Below are positions 1-11,108 of a DNA stretch of 64,000 nt, piece by piece (position 1 is the stretch's first letter; every line of letters starts with the position of its first letter). Source of the DNA: Megaleporinus macrocephalus (taxonomy: Eukaryota; Chordata; Actinopteri; Characiformes; Anostomidae); contig CM038725.1 of assembly GCA_021613375.1 (NCBI GenBank), forward strand, positions 12,574,589 through 12,638,588, written 5' to 3'. Below the pieces are notes generated by a model, which searched no databases, was not told the origin of the DNA, and worked only from the letters and a program-made list of their open reading frames with translations. The translations under genes and the position numbers were made by a program.

Positions 1-193
1 GTAAAGCATCCCCTCTCTCTGGAACGGACAGCCTTGAATCATTATTTCATTTAGTGAAGCCAGTTAGTGTGTTGTGTTTTGTGTAAATTTTCAGTGATGT
101 CTTGTCTACTGCTCTGGGTGTCATCTAGCAAACTTTCTTAAAAAAAAAAGAAAGAAAGAATTTAAAAAAATTGTACAGTGTAAATGTTTTATT

Positions 194-979
194 TAGAGAT
201 GGAAGGAACGATATTTATCAGCTATGTATCGGTATTGGACGATTTTTAATCCAAATATGTGAATGGTGATCAGTTGATATGTCTCCAGTTTAGCCAATCC
301 CAAGAGCCAATCGATGCCGTTAAACAAATGAACCAAATTTCTGTATTTCAAGCTAGCGTTTCAACCAGGAAGAGGAGCCGTCTGTGAAACCCCCTCCGGC
401 TAGCTCCCTGCAATTCCTATCTGAACCGCTAGGTGGAAATACCTACAGTCTAAGTTTCCACAGACTAACTAAAGCGGCAGCCTCGCGAGAGGTTACGGCG
501 TTCACCGCCTGCACAGTTAGAAAACATTGTCCGTCTGGCTGTTTGTTACCGTATGTGACGCAAACTCATCCAGGGCGTTCTGTAACACCTGTAAAATCAG
601 TATGTCTCTTGGCATTTAACACTACTAATCTGATACGGCACTTAAGAGTACACTATGCGGCTGAATACAGTGAGTATCAGCAAACAGCAGAGCTAGCATG
701 CGCAGCTAGCACAAAACAAACAACCCAGAACACTGTGCAGACCAGATCTGACCGGTACAGCATCAGCAACAGCCAGAGAGCTAAAAGAATCACAGCCAAA
801 GTGATTAAGTGTATAGCACTAGATAACCATGTTTCATGATTTGCTTGCGCTAATAACTACATGTAGCTCTGCTGCGGCATATAGCCCGGCCCTCGATCGG
901 TATCGGCTATCAGCTGATCGCGCTGATAGGTGATTGGCGATCGTAATCTGCCTCAAAAACGCTGGTCGGTCCATCTCTA
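194..979 (+). mobile_element. Non-autonomous hAT element, copy 1
   Basis: It starts TAGAGATGGA and ends TCCATCTCTA, with flanking 8-mers GTTTTATT (186-193) and CTTTTATT (980-987), a 7/8 target duplication. The interior at 384-839 holds a worn fragment resembling the N terminus of a BED-finger hAT transposase (NTTNLIRHLRVHYAAEY). It lies in the camsap1 intron upstream of the first visible exon; positions 1-185 and 988-1261 hold nothing I recognise. Confidence 0.85.
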
Positions 980-1261
980 CTTTTATTAGCTCTGCTTTTG
1001 ACTTGGCTTGGAATTATTGTTTACATTTGAAATGTTTTCATTATCAATAATACAGTTAAGCTAGATGCTTTGAATAGTCACTATATATTAGTTATGTGTT
1101 ACATTACATGTTATAAACATGAAATTCATTCCTCCTATGATTTTGTGTTTGAAAGATCCATATACATTTCTAGGTGTGTCTAGACCATCAAACCTGGATG
1201 GTTTCAGCTGAAATGCATTAGCCAAGCAATTTTGGACAGTTGTCTCCTCTCACACATTCAG

Positions 1262-2117
1262 GTACGCTACCGGCGGGAGCACGGCTCAGGCCGTCAGATA
1301 CCCCATTTCCCACTTCTGGAGGATCTGATGAGGGATGTGTGTGATGGTGCTGCCCTGCTGACTGTGGTCCACTACTACTGCCCTGACTTAATGAAGCTTG
1401 ACGGTAGCTGTTTTACTGTGTCGTGTAGCTCTGCTCCAGCTGTGTGCTGCTCTTTTATTTACAGGCTTTGCTGTTTGTGCTTAATATATGATCAGTAAAA
1501 AAAATAAGGATCCGAAAAGGAAATATGGATGCCATGTCCATTTTTGTTTACAGTTGATTATGTTTTCCCCTCTTAGTGCCTTTTTACCTAGAAGACTGTC
1601 CTGTGCTGCTTTGTAGCTGTTTGGAATTTTTGGTTCCTAATAGTTCACCCTTTAAACAAATATTAACTTTAAGTGCTGACTTGTATGTGTTTCATAAATG
1701 TCACTAACCGAGCACATTTCAATAGAGAACTTGTTTGCTAACCCCTTATCTTTTCTTGTCACATGCAGATATTTGCTTGAAGGAGGTCACCTCAATAGCG
1801 GACAGCCTGTACAATATCCAGCTATTGAAGGAGTTTGCCAGCGAGTACCTTAATAAAGGTTTCTATTTAACACTAGAAGATATGCTGTATGCGCCTCTTG
1901 TGCTCAAGGTAAGATGTGATGTATATAGACCCTCCCTCTTTAAGTATGTTGTTGTTTTTGCATAGGTCCGTATGAACTGCTCATCCTCTTATGGTTTCTT
2001 TATTCCACTTTTTTCCTCAGCACAATGTGATGGTATTCATTGCTGAACTTTTTTGGTGGTTTGAGATTGTGAAACCGGAGTTTGTCCAGCCAAGAGATGT
2101 CCAGGAATTCAAGGATG
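1262..2117 (+). CDS. camsap1: camsap1 exons encoding the CH domain
   Basis: Three exons (1262-1403, 1769-1908, 2021-2117) encode the main part of the calponin-homology domain of CAMSAP. Landmarks are FPLLEDLMRD, DGAALL, YYCPDLMKLD, SLYNIQLLKEF and FIAELFWWFE. The first exon starts in phase 0 after a CATTCAG acceptor; an in-frame ATG at 1232 lies in the intron and is not a start. The aspartate codon after KLD is split between the first two exons. CAMSAP CH domains are atypical and poor actin binders (family knowledge). Confidence 0.95.
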
Positions 2118-5100
2118 GTGAGATGTGTTTTTTGATGCTTTTCAGATGTCATCAAATTTGGTAAAACACTTCACATACATCATATGATATATACAGCAAT
2201 CTTACATGATCACGTCTGCACTTTTGTGCTGTTTGTTTTATTTAACTTATTTTGTGTATATATTTTTGAATGAGTGTTTGTTGAGCTAGGTTTTAGTACC
2301 AATCATTTGCCATTTCTGCAATGATCTTGACATTTAGCATTTTAAAGCTATAGTTGCACAACAGATTGTGATTGGTTGTTTTGCATACCAGTCGAAATGG
2401 TCTCTCTCTATTTAAGGGGCCATCTGTAAAATAAAATGCCTGATAAATATGTAATATTTATTATGTAATTTAAGTCAAAGCTTTCCAAAATTAATAAAAA
2501 ATTCTCAACAGATTATGAAGAAATAATAGTAAGAATAATTTAATGGTATGTCAGGGTTGCAGGGGGATGTCTACTGAAGTTAGCTCTCGTAATATCACTT
2601 TGTACCTAAAGAGGTGAATGTAAGACATTGTAGCACTCAGTCTGCCTTTTGTCTCCACATAAGCAGATGCAGACGGACACTTTAACACATGTTTGACTGG
2701 TAATATTAGCATAATCCAGTCCGGCCCCTGGGCCAAATGCGGCCAGATTTTTATTGGTCCACGGCATCACTCGATCACTCGTAAGAATACATTATTAGTG
2801 ATGTATCACATTAATTTTCAGTAAGAAGCGCTGGTTCTGTCAGACATGGCCGTGTGGTGCATCATGGGTCCAGCGCGTTGAGTTCGGGGGATGCGGTTCG
2901 GCAAAAAGTTGAGCCGAGACTAATTTTATGTAAATGAATCCGGCCAACGCGATGCGTCTATCCAATGAGAAGAGGTCAGGTGTTTGGGCAATGAGTGTCC
3001 TTAACATATGAAACTTCAGTTCCATATTCAAGCTCATTGTTGCTGTGTCAGTGTTCCCTGTCCATTATGATCCATTCCTGCCAAATTGCAAATTGAAAAA
3101 TATTAATATTTCATTTTATTAGAAAAGTTTGCCTTTGTTATATGCTGCTCACTAGATAATGTAATGAAGCTCAATTAAACATTTTGTAGGGTGAAGTTTC
3201 TACATTTGTAAGAAATATAGCTTATAAAATAAAACCACAAGCATTAATCACCTCTGCCCTGTCACCCCTGGAAAACGCACACACGTGATTTAATTGGACA
3301 ACACGGAACACCTTTAACACCCACATGCAGCCCACTGAGGAGGGGAAGTGCGTTCATGTCTGTTAACATGACAGAGCAGTGAAAATGCAGAGCAAGAGCC
3401 AGTATTTTTCTGACTGGGTGTCCTAAATTTACAGAACTGTATGTAGAGACGGCTATGTTTGTAGAGACACTGCAAATGCATGTGTCTCTTATACCAAGAG
3501 GCTATTGCAGCAGTAAACACATGTAAAGGAGTTAAATATCAAGATTATAGTAAATACTAGTAAATATTATAGTAAATACTCAGGGGACGAGAGGACAGAG
3601 GAACCTGATCTCACTCTAGCAACTGTTCTTTAGGGCATGTGAGGCACAGGAGAACCTGACCAGAGTGAGTTGTGAGGTGTTTAAACTAATTGCTCAGCAG
3701 TGACACTGAGTTGTTAAAACACTTCAGCAGCACTACTGTGTCTGATCAACTCACACCAGCACAACACACACTAACACACCACCACTATGTCAGTGTCACT
3801 GCAGAAAAACTCACTGTCAGAGAAAGTTTTAATAGGTTTAAAATAAGTATTTGTTATTCTGTACATTTGTGTGCTTTCTTATTTTTAATAGTGTCATATA
3901 TAATTAATGAATAATGCTTTTGGAAAGAGAGACCAACCCTTAGCTATTTTAATATTGTCCAGTCTCTCTCCCTTTAAAAAAAAGTTTGGGCACCCCTGGC
4001 ATAAGCCTATTTGGGACAGCTTTACTGAAATTATATTTAAAAATTGTGATGTGATTTATTGCCTTGCCTACAGTGTCATATAAAATTATAACCCCTGTAT
4101 CGTGTTGCCAGGCTCTTGTCGCGACCCAGATTGTATCAGTTTGCATATTGGTGCTTTAAAGCGTATGGTTCTAAGACATGGATGTCCTGACCTGTGATAG
4201 TCTTACACAGCTTGCAGAAGAATTAGTTTATCTTGTGATATAATTCTGTGTAATAAAGTACTTTTTGCTCATCACAGAAACTGATTTGTGTACTGCTTTG
4301 TGTTATTAATTTTTAATGCTGGGGACACAGTCCTTAACAAATTGACAGCTGCCCACAGTGACGACTAGTGGTTGTTTTAGTCAGCTGGTCTCTACAATCC
4401 CTAATGGACGTACCCTTAGGTTTTCTGCAATCATCATCATCCAGTTATCCCATGAATCAGTTACACTGTTGGTGTTGTATGACGTATGTTTTTAAGAAAT
4501 ATTTCATTTAACAAATGTCTCATTCACAGCCAGAGCAGTGACTCATTCCAAGAGTTCCCGGCCCTCTGTGCCAATTTCTAATGCTACCAAACGGAGCTTC
4601 CTGGTTTCACCTGGCATTCCAGATCCTGCACACCCTGTCCCAAACAGCCCGGAAGTGTGTAACAGGTACTTCCTGCACCCTGAGGAATCTGATCACCTGT
4701 AAGTTTTAAAAGCCCTCCTTTCCTTCATGCAGAAAGCTTTCATCTGAACATCTTTTGTAGAGCGTCAGGGTTGATGTGTTGTTTGTTGTGTGGTTGACAG
4801 ACAGAAGTTTTTCTTTCTTAGCATTGTTCTCATATCAGCAGGTCTTCAAGCTTCTTTTGAAAAGATATTATGCAATACATTCCAACAACAGTTCGTTGTA
4901 TTTAGACCTTTTGTGTTAAAATGTGACCTGAATTATAGGATTACAATGATAGTGTTGTGCATTTATGAGCTCTTGAGGAAATAGTTATTGGCTAATATTT
5001 GATGAGCATATTGCTTTTTCTCAGTTTTTCTGGGGGACAAAGAAATGTTACCGAATTGTATTTGGGGGCTTTAATGAAGCCTGTGAAGCTTTTACCAGGT

Positions 5101-8100
5101 CAGTCTGTCAGTGGCATGCCTGTAGGGAGTTTGCTTCCCTGTAGGGGTCAGTGGTATTCTTGTATCTTCAGTTTTAACAGGCTGCGGTGTAACAGAGGGA
5201 ACCTGAAAAATGATTCTGATTTCTTGGTTCAGACTGTAATGATTTGGTGAAAATTTAGTGTAAAAAGCTTCCCTTATCTAAAGGTATTAGTTAAGGTTGT
5301 ATTTTCTGACACTGCTTCTCTGTATTTCTTCAGCCACGCAGAAAATGCATAGTGTCAGTTAAGATTAGGTTTTGGACTCCAGTACCCTTGGATAGCCCTG
5401 ATTTTTATGCCATGGAGGCCGGCTAACGGTGTCCTCTACGTTCTGTTTCAGTAACAAGGGGAGTTCGAGCTTTAGTCCCTCACATCCACTCCTACCTCTC
5501 AGACAGAGGCAGCAGAAAGCTCAGCAAGGAGAGGAAGCCTCAGGTAGGACACTAAGCTTTTACTACGATCACATAGCCACTGAATGAAATAACAAACTAT
5601 TGACCTTTTCCATGATTAAGTATACAGATTAATAGAAAATAACATGTAATTTGTACACAAGAAGAGACACATTGCTTCATTTTATTCTTTTTTTTATTTA
5701 TTTTTTTTTATAGCCTGTCGAAATCGTTCAAATTCACTCACACAAGAAAGTCGGGGGTCTGTGGCTTGGTCAGACAAAAGACAGAGGTACAATACATTTT
5801 GTATTCTTTATTGTTCTGCTCTTTCATGACATCAGTTAAGTGTATGAATGATCATTGTTAATTATTTGACCCAAATTGTGCCTGCTTCCATTGTATTTCT
5901 AACCAGGCCACTGTCCCAGCTGAATCGCTATGTTCTCCACTGTGCCACGGATAGCGATGCAGACCTGGCCTCAGGCGACAGTGCTAGTTTGACATGCTCC
6001 ATCAGTGAGGACAGCCTGGCCTCCACTGTCACACCCAAGCACCATCCGAGCCAGGGTGTTCCTCGGCGAGTGAACGGTCACGGGCTGTTAGGAAATGTTA
6101 ACATGGATGAAGAAGAAGAGATGGTAACCGTTATCAGAACGGAGTCATCTCGGAATGACATTACTCTTGCAAACTGTGGGGACACGGAGCGGCAGTCCAC
6201 CACCCCTGTTGCTAAAACAAGTGCTTGGGGAAGACAAGAGGAAGCCAGTTTGGATTCCAGAACTGCCAGTTTTTATCTGGAGCCATTGATGCCTGCTGTC
6301 CTGAAACCAGCAAAAGAAAAGTCCATATGCCTGAACAAGGAAGAAGAGTCTGGGGAATCAAGACAGCGTGGGACAGGGCGGAGAGTTGGCGGAGGAGATG
6401 GACCCAGTTCCTCAGCGAGGCGAAGACCTCTACACAGCCTTAACAGAACCTTCAATGCTGGCTCAAGCTCTGAGCTTGTAATAGCTGCTGAGCCCAAATC
6501 CAATGACTCTGTGCCTCCACCTCCCGGGCAAACTCATGCCTTCAGACCCATGGTCACCAGCAGCACTGAGCCCCCGGCTGAACAGTCTTCAGGGTTTTAT
6601 CTGCATTCTTCTGTGCCTGAGGACAAGAGGCCTGTCCAAGCCTGGGGTGTTCTGCCTGACTCTGATACAGAGACAGTGGAGACAATTGAAGAGCAGGATG
6701 CAGAACTAACCAAAGAGCTGCATCCACAAAAGAGACAGTTATATGAAGAGGATGTGGAATCGGCAAAGCTGCGAGAGGACATGAATGTGAAGGAGCATGA
6801 GGACAAGGATGAAGGAAGCAGGTGTTCTAGTCCTGGTCTCAGCGTCCAGTCACAGGTGAGCAGTGTGGCCAGCGGCAGTGTGCGAATGACTAGTTTTGCA
6901 GAGCGGAAGATGCAGAGGTTCGGAAGTAACCAAGACATCCGTTCCAGCACCAGCAGCTCACAAAGGACCACGCCGGATGGCTCAGAGAGTTGCACTATTC
7001 CCCTAACCTCCTGGAGGATGAAGAGGGACCAGAGCCCCACGCAACAGAACAAGGACAATGCAAACATGCTAGCTTCAGAACTTGTGCAGCTCCACATGCA
7101 ACTTGAAGAAAAACGCCGTGCCATCGAGACACAGAAGAAGAAGATGGAGGTCTTGTGTGCTAGACAAAGGCTCAAACTTGGGAAGGCTGCCTTTCTGCAC
7201 ATAGTTAAAAAAGGGAAGAGTGACACGCTTCCTCAGCCCCTGAAACCGGATCACTCGAAAGATGAACAGAAGCTCAATGGGGAAAAAGACAAGTCCTCAA
7301 AAGATGATTCCTGTCTTGAGGCGATGAGAGATGGGGAGAAAGGCACTAAAGAGCCAGAGAAGGCATCTCTTGAATGGGATAGTGCAGCTGCCATGCCCAC
7401 CAGTGCCTTAGATGTAGAGGAGGAAATAGACCTCAATGAGTGTAACCGCTCCATAGAAATGCTCAACGATGCTATCAGCAGCATTCAGCAGCAGATGATG
7501 CAGCTGTCTCTCCAGCAGGACCTCCTTATGAAGCAAAACGTCCAGTCCCCGCCAGGTGCTGCCCCACCGCCTAACGGTGACCAAGGAATTTTATCTGAAC
7601 CAAAGGTCCGAGCTGCCATCCATTTTATGGAGCCAAGCGGCAGCCCTGTAGTCCGGAAGCCCCCCAAGCTCACCTCAGCACGCTCACGCTCCAAACCGTC
7701 TGAGCTGAAATTGTCCAAGGAGCACAGCAAAGGACAAAAGATGTCCACCCCTACTCCTGTTGACAGTCCTACTTCTCGAGCCAGTCCAGGGGGCAGGACC
7801 CCCAGAGCAGACTATGAGGTAGTCACCCAAGATGAGGGGACTCTGAAGAACACAGCCTTCCATCTTCATGATGAGGCCAACTTGCGTACTGTCTCACGGG
7901 AGCCAAGCTCTGTGGCTCTAGGAGTGACGTTTAATGAAGATGCATCTAGTACAGTGAAGGATACTGATGAAACCTTTGACAGTGATCCTCAGTGTGAGAG
8001 AGCCTTGTCTGAGGACAGCACAAAGGGCAAGGCCAATCTCATCGAAGTGGACATGTCGGACTTGGCAGGCCAGTCAGATGATGGAAGTTCTAACACGTTA

Positions 8101-11100
8101 GATGTCACCACAGATGCAGTAGATGGGGAGAAGAAATCTGGCATGGGCTTCTTCTTCAAGGTATTGGCTTGCATTCCATTCCACCCTAGACACCCAGATT
8201 TAATGATACTGGTGTCTCATTGTTTACATTTTTTTTTTTTGGGCTACAGGATGAACAGAAGGCCGAGGATGAAATGGCCAAAAAGCGGGCAGCGTTTCTC
8301 CTGAAACAACAAAAGAAAGCAGAGGAGGCTCGGCTCCGCAAGCAGCAGCTAGAGGTGGAGAGCGAGCACAAGAGGGATGAAGCCAGGTACTACCAACCTC
8401 ACACAACATATGAGTATTGTTATTGCTGTTACAAAACCTTACAAAACTCAACAAGACAAGAAAAAAACATTTGTTTTTTGTGTTGCAGGCGGAAAGCTGA
8501 AGAGGATCGGATGAGAAAAGAAGAGGAGAAAACGAGGCGAGAGTTGATCAAGCAAGAATACCTGAGAAGGAAACAGCAAGAGATGTTTGAGGAGCAGGAA
8601 CAGCCCAAGCCCAAACCCAAACCTAAGCCCAAGAAACAACGGCCCAAATCTGTGATGAGGGAAGAGCATTCCACTGTCACACTCCCGAAGTGTCCCCCTG
8701 CCAGTAAGCAGCTTTGCTTTTCTTCATTGTCATCAGGACAAGAAAATAGAGATGGACCGATCAGCGTTTTTGAGGCTGATTCCGATTGCCGGAACCTTTC
8801 AGCGTGATGGGCCGATCAAGGGCGGGGCTATATGCGATGGAAGGGCTACAAGTAGTTATTAGCGCAAGCAAGTCATGAAACATGGTTGAAACTGGTTTAT
8901 TATCATTTTTACGAGCTCATATGAAACAGAATAATATATTAAACAAAATTAACAGTAAATAAGCAAAGCAAATTAACAAATGGGTTATTTGTTTTGTACT
9001 AGCTGCGCGTGCTAACTCTACTGTTGGCTGATACTCACTGTATTTAGCCGCGTGGGGTACTCCTAAATGCTGTATCAGATTAGTGGTGTTAAATGTCTGT
9101 CTTGGTTCCCCAATGAGACACACTGATTTTACAGATTTTACAATGAATCTGAGTCACATATGGTAACAAACTGCCAGACGTCTGACATGTTTTCTGTTGG
9201 CTTATGCCGTGAACGCAAACTGTTCTCGCGAGGCTCACTGCTTTATTCAGTCTGTTGAAAATGAAAGGGTATGTGTTTCCACATAGCGGTTCAGAAAGGA
9301 CCTGGTCGGAGGGGGTTTTAACGAAACGCTAGCTAGAAATACAGAAATTACGCTCATTTGTTTAACACTGTCGATCGGCACTCAGGATCGGCTAAATTGG
9401 AGAAATATCGCCCGATCGCATACTTCGGTTAAAAATCGTCCGAAACCGATACACAGCCGATTGATCCTTCCATCTCTACAAGAAAACGAGCGACTATAGA
9501 TTTTTACTTAATCTCCAAATTGCTAAACGTGTTCAAGCTAAATCAGATTTAATTGGAGGCCTAAGTAGTTTAGGTAATTATCACCGGTGCTATTTATATT
9601 GGAATAATTGGAAATGATCTCTCTTTCTCAGATGAGAAGAATCTTGTCAGCGCCCAGTCTGGCTCTAATCTCTCACTGGCCTCTGTGGCCACCACTGAGG
9701 CAGACAGTGTTAACTCTGGGGGTGCAGGATCTCAGCGGTAAGCTATGCACGTGCTATGTGTGGCTGTGCCTGTGTGGTTTTAATTAATGTCCGTTTCAAA
9801 ATCAATGCGCTAATCCAGACTGTGACCTCTAAATGTAGCTAAACACTGTTGCTCTTATTGGCGTTTTCTTTCCATGAACAGGGGAGAATCGGTCGAGTCG
9901 TTTTCTGGCTTCAGTCGGACTACAGAGCGGGACTGGGACAACGGTTCCACTGCGTCTTCCATCACATCAACATCTATGGCGGAATATACTGGTATGACAT
10001 TTCTTTTTTATTTGTTTCTTTTTTTTGTTTTTGTTTTTTGGGATAGACAGTAGCTGGGTTTCCATATGAATACATTTTATATAAAGAAATGTAAATCCCA
10101 ATTTGTGGTTTGGATAAAAGTTTGTATGCTTTTTTAAAAAGGTAATGTTTACTGAATAGATAATATGAAATATGGATAGAAATTCATATGACTCACCTAA
10201 GTGCTCTGTTTTTTCCCAGTATGATGCCACTGACTAAAACTTAATAATGGCTGTCCCCGTTTTCATCCTTTCGTCTATCTCTGTACTCTTACAACATAAA
10301 CTATAGCCATAAACTTTCCCAATACATCAAAGCTTTCTCTGTAAACCTGCTCTATATTTCTCTTGTGTTTTTACAAACGTGATAGTTTGTTTTTTTTTTT
10401 TACCTTAAACAGAGATTAAACCTTTTTGTGACATTCAACTCGATGGAAACCTTGCTATTATTCCATTTAGCGTTTTATGCACTGATAAAGAGCTATTCTT
10501 GAAATGTCCTGTTTATTTCTGACAGTCTACTAAGTTATAATTATCCTTGCAGGGCCTAAACTTTTCAAAGAGCCAAGTGCAAAGTCCAATAAGCCGATAA
10601 TCCACAATGCCATCTCTCACTGCTGCCTGGCAGGGAAAGTAAACGAACCACAGAAGAACTCCATCCTTGAGGTTTGTTACCTTCCTAAAAACTGAGAACA
10701 ACAACTTCAAACTTCAAACATTACAGAAATGTATAGAAGCAAACGTTTTCTTAAGATGTTCCTCAAGCAGACTCTTCTGCAAAATAAATAGCTCACATGT
10801 TCGTTTTGCAGGAACTCGAGAAGTGCGAATCCAACCACTTGATGATCCTCTTCCGCGACGGCGGCTGCCAGTTCCGGGCGCTTTACTCGTATCTCCCAGA
10901 CACCGAGGAGATCCACAAGATCACCGGCACAGGACCCAAGAGCATCACCAAGAAGATGATCGACAAACTGTACAAGTACAGCTCTGACCGCAAGCAGTTC
11001 ACCGTCATACCTGCCAAGACTGTATCCGTCAGCGTGGATGCCCTGACGATCCACAATCATCTTTGGCAGGCCAAGAGGCCCGCGGCGCCAAAGAAGAGTG

Positions 11101-11108
11101 TAAAGTAA
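1262..11108 (+). CDS. camsap1: CAMSAP1, calmodulin-regulated spectrin-associated protein 1 (5' end off window)
   Basis: Thirteen coding exons, all with GT-AG junctions and matching phases: 1262-1403, 1769-1908, 2021-2117, 4530-4698, 5452-5543, 5714-5786, 5907-8160, 8250-8386, 8489-8703, 9632-9737, 9882-9991, 10553-10671, 10812-11108. They sum to 3951 nt, giving 1316 residues plus a TAA stop. Visible order: most of the CH domain (residues 1-115), a disordered middle, a helical segment near 625-675, a charged coiled coil near 990-1075, and the C-terminal CKK domain from about 1178. The family binds and stabilises free microtubule minus ends through CKK, and the helical regions contact spectrin and calmodulin (family knowledge). 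Paralogue choice rests on CAMSAP1-like stretches such as EPLMPAVLKPAKEK and NKPIIHNAISHCCLAGKVNE. Exons before the CH domain are left of the window. Teleosts may carry a/b copies, and I cannot assign the suffix. Confidence 0.97.
2717..3998. mobile_element. hAT-like DNA transposon with target duplication
   Basis: The left end is CAGTCCGGCCCCTGGGCC and the right end is AAAGTTTGGGCACCCCTG, whose reverse complement, CAGGGGTGCCC, is a common hAT terminus. The 8-mers GCATAATC (2709-2716) and GCATAAGC (3999-4006) flank it, a 7/8 match. Part of the interior (3605-3835) resembles the arm of the fold-back element at 56987-57685, which suggests a nested insertion. No intact transposase. Confidence 0.6.
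4530..5786 (+). CDS. camsap1: camsap1 exons of the linker after the CH domain
   Basis: Exons 4530-4698, 5452-5543 and 5714-5786 encode SSRPSVPISNATKRSFLVSP, then YFLHPEES, SPSHPLLPLRQRQQK and an NSLTQESR region. All match the CAMSAP1 linker in order. The chain is serine and proline rich and probably disordered. The 5452 exon starts with the third base of a leucine codon completed from 4697-4698. Confidence 0.92.
5907..8160 (+). CDS. camsap1: camsap1 large central exon (2254 nt)
   Basis: A single 2254-nt exon with acceptor AACCAG at 5901-5906 and donor GT at 8161. It encodes about 751 residues, mostly acidic or serine-rich and probably disordered. Conserved islands are FYLEPLMPAVLKPAKEK, AKLREDMNVKEHEDKDE, VRMTSFAERKMQRF, ASELVQLHMQLEEKRRAIE and LIEVDMSDL; it ends in GFFFK. 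The helix around LVQLHMQLEEKRRAIETQKK is the family's first coiled-coil region. The open frame continues past 8160 into the intron, so the real end is the donor. Long antisense open frames at 6597-7226 and elsewhere are shadows. Confidence 0.97.
8250..8703 (+). CDS. camsap1: camsap1 charged coiled-coil exons
   Basis: Exons 8250-8386 and 8489-8703 flank an intron of only 102 bp. They encode a Lys/Glu/Arg-rich helix (DEQKAEDEMAKKRAAFLLKQ, RKAEEDRMRKEEEK, LIKQEYLRRKQQ) followed by an alternating PKPKPKPKPKK segment and RPKSVMREE. This is the coiled coil just before CKK in CAMSAP proteins. Only 43 bp separate the donor at 8704 from a hAT transposon that starts at 8747. Confidence 0.95.
8747..9478 (-). 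mobile_element. Non-autonomous hAT element, copy 2, perfect target duplication
   Basis: Same family as the element at 194-979 but inverted. Ends are TAGAGATGGA and TCCATCTCTA. The flanking 8-mers CAAGAAAA at 8739-8746 and 9479-9486 are identical, which defines the insertion exactly. It sits in the camsap1 intron between exons 8489-8703 and 9632-9737. Minus-strand frames keep the worn BED-finger fragment. Confidence 0.92.
9632..9991 (+). CDS. camsap1: camsap1 exons between coiled coil and CKK
   Basis: Exons 9632-9737 and 9882-9991 encode SAQSGSNLSLASVATTEADS and TERDWDNGSTASSI, ending in AEYTG. Both align in order with the serine-rich CAMSAP1 segment leading into CKK. Phases close exactly with the flanking exons. 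Confidence 0.93.
10553..11108 (+). CDS. camsap1: camsap1 CKK domain exons and stop
   Basis: Exons 10553-10671 and 10812-11108 encode the C-terminal CKK domain, the microtubule minus-end recognition module. Landmarks are PKLFKEPSAKSNKPIIHNAI, SILEELEKCESNHLMILFRD, GCQFRALYSYLPDTEEIHKI, TGTGPKSITKKMIDKLYKYS and SVDALTIHNHLWQ. The protein ends AAPKKSVK at the TAA, 11106-11108. The domain appears complete. Confidence 0.97.

Noticed and set aside
6597..7226. 209-codon minus-strand open frame
   Set aside because: Antisense shadow of the large camsap1 exon, whose sense frame matches CAMSAP1 along its length.
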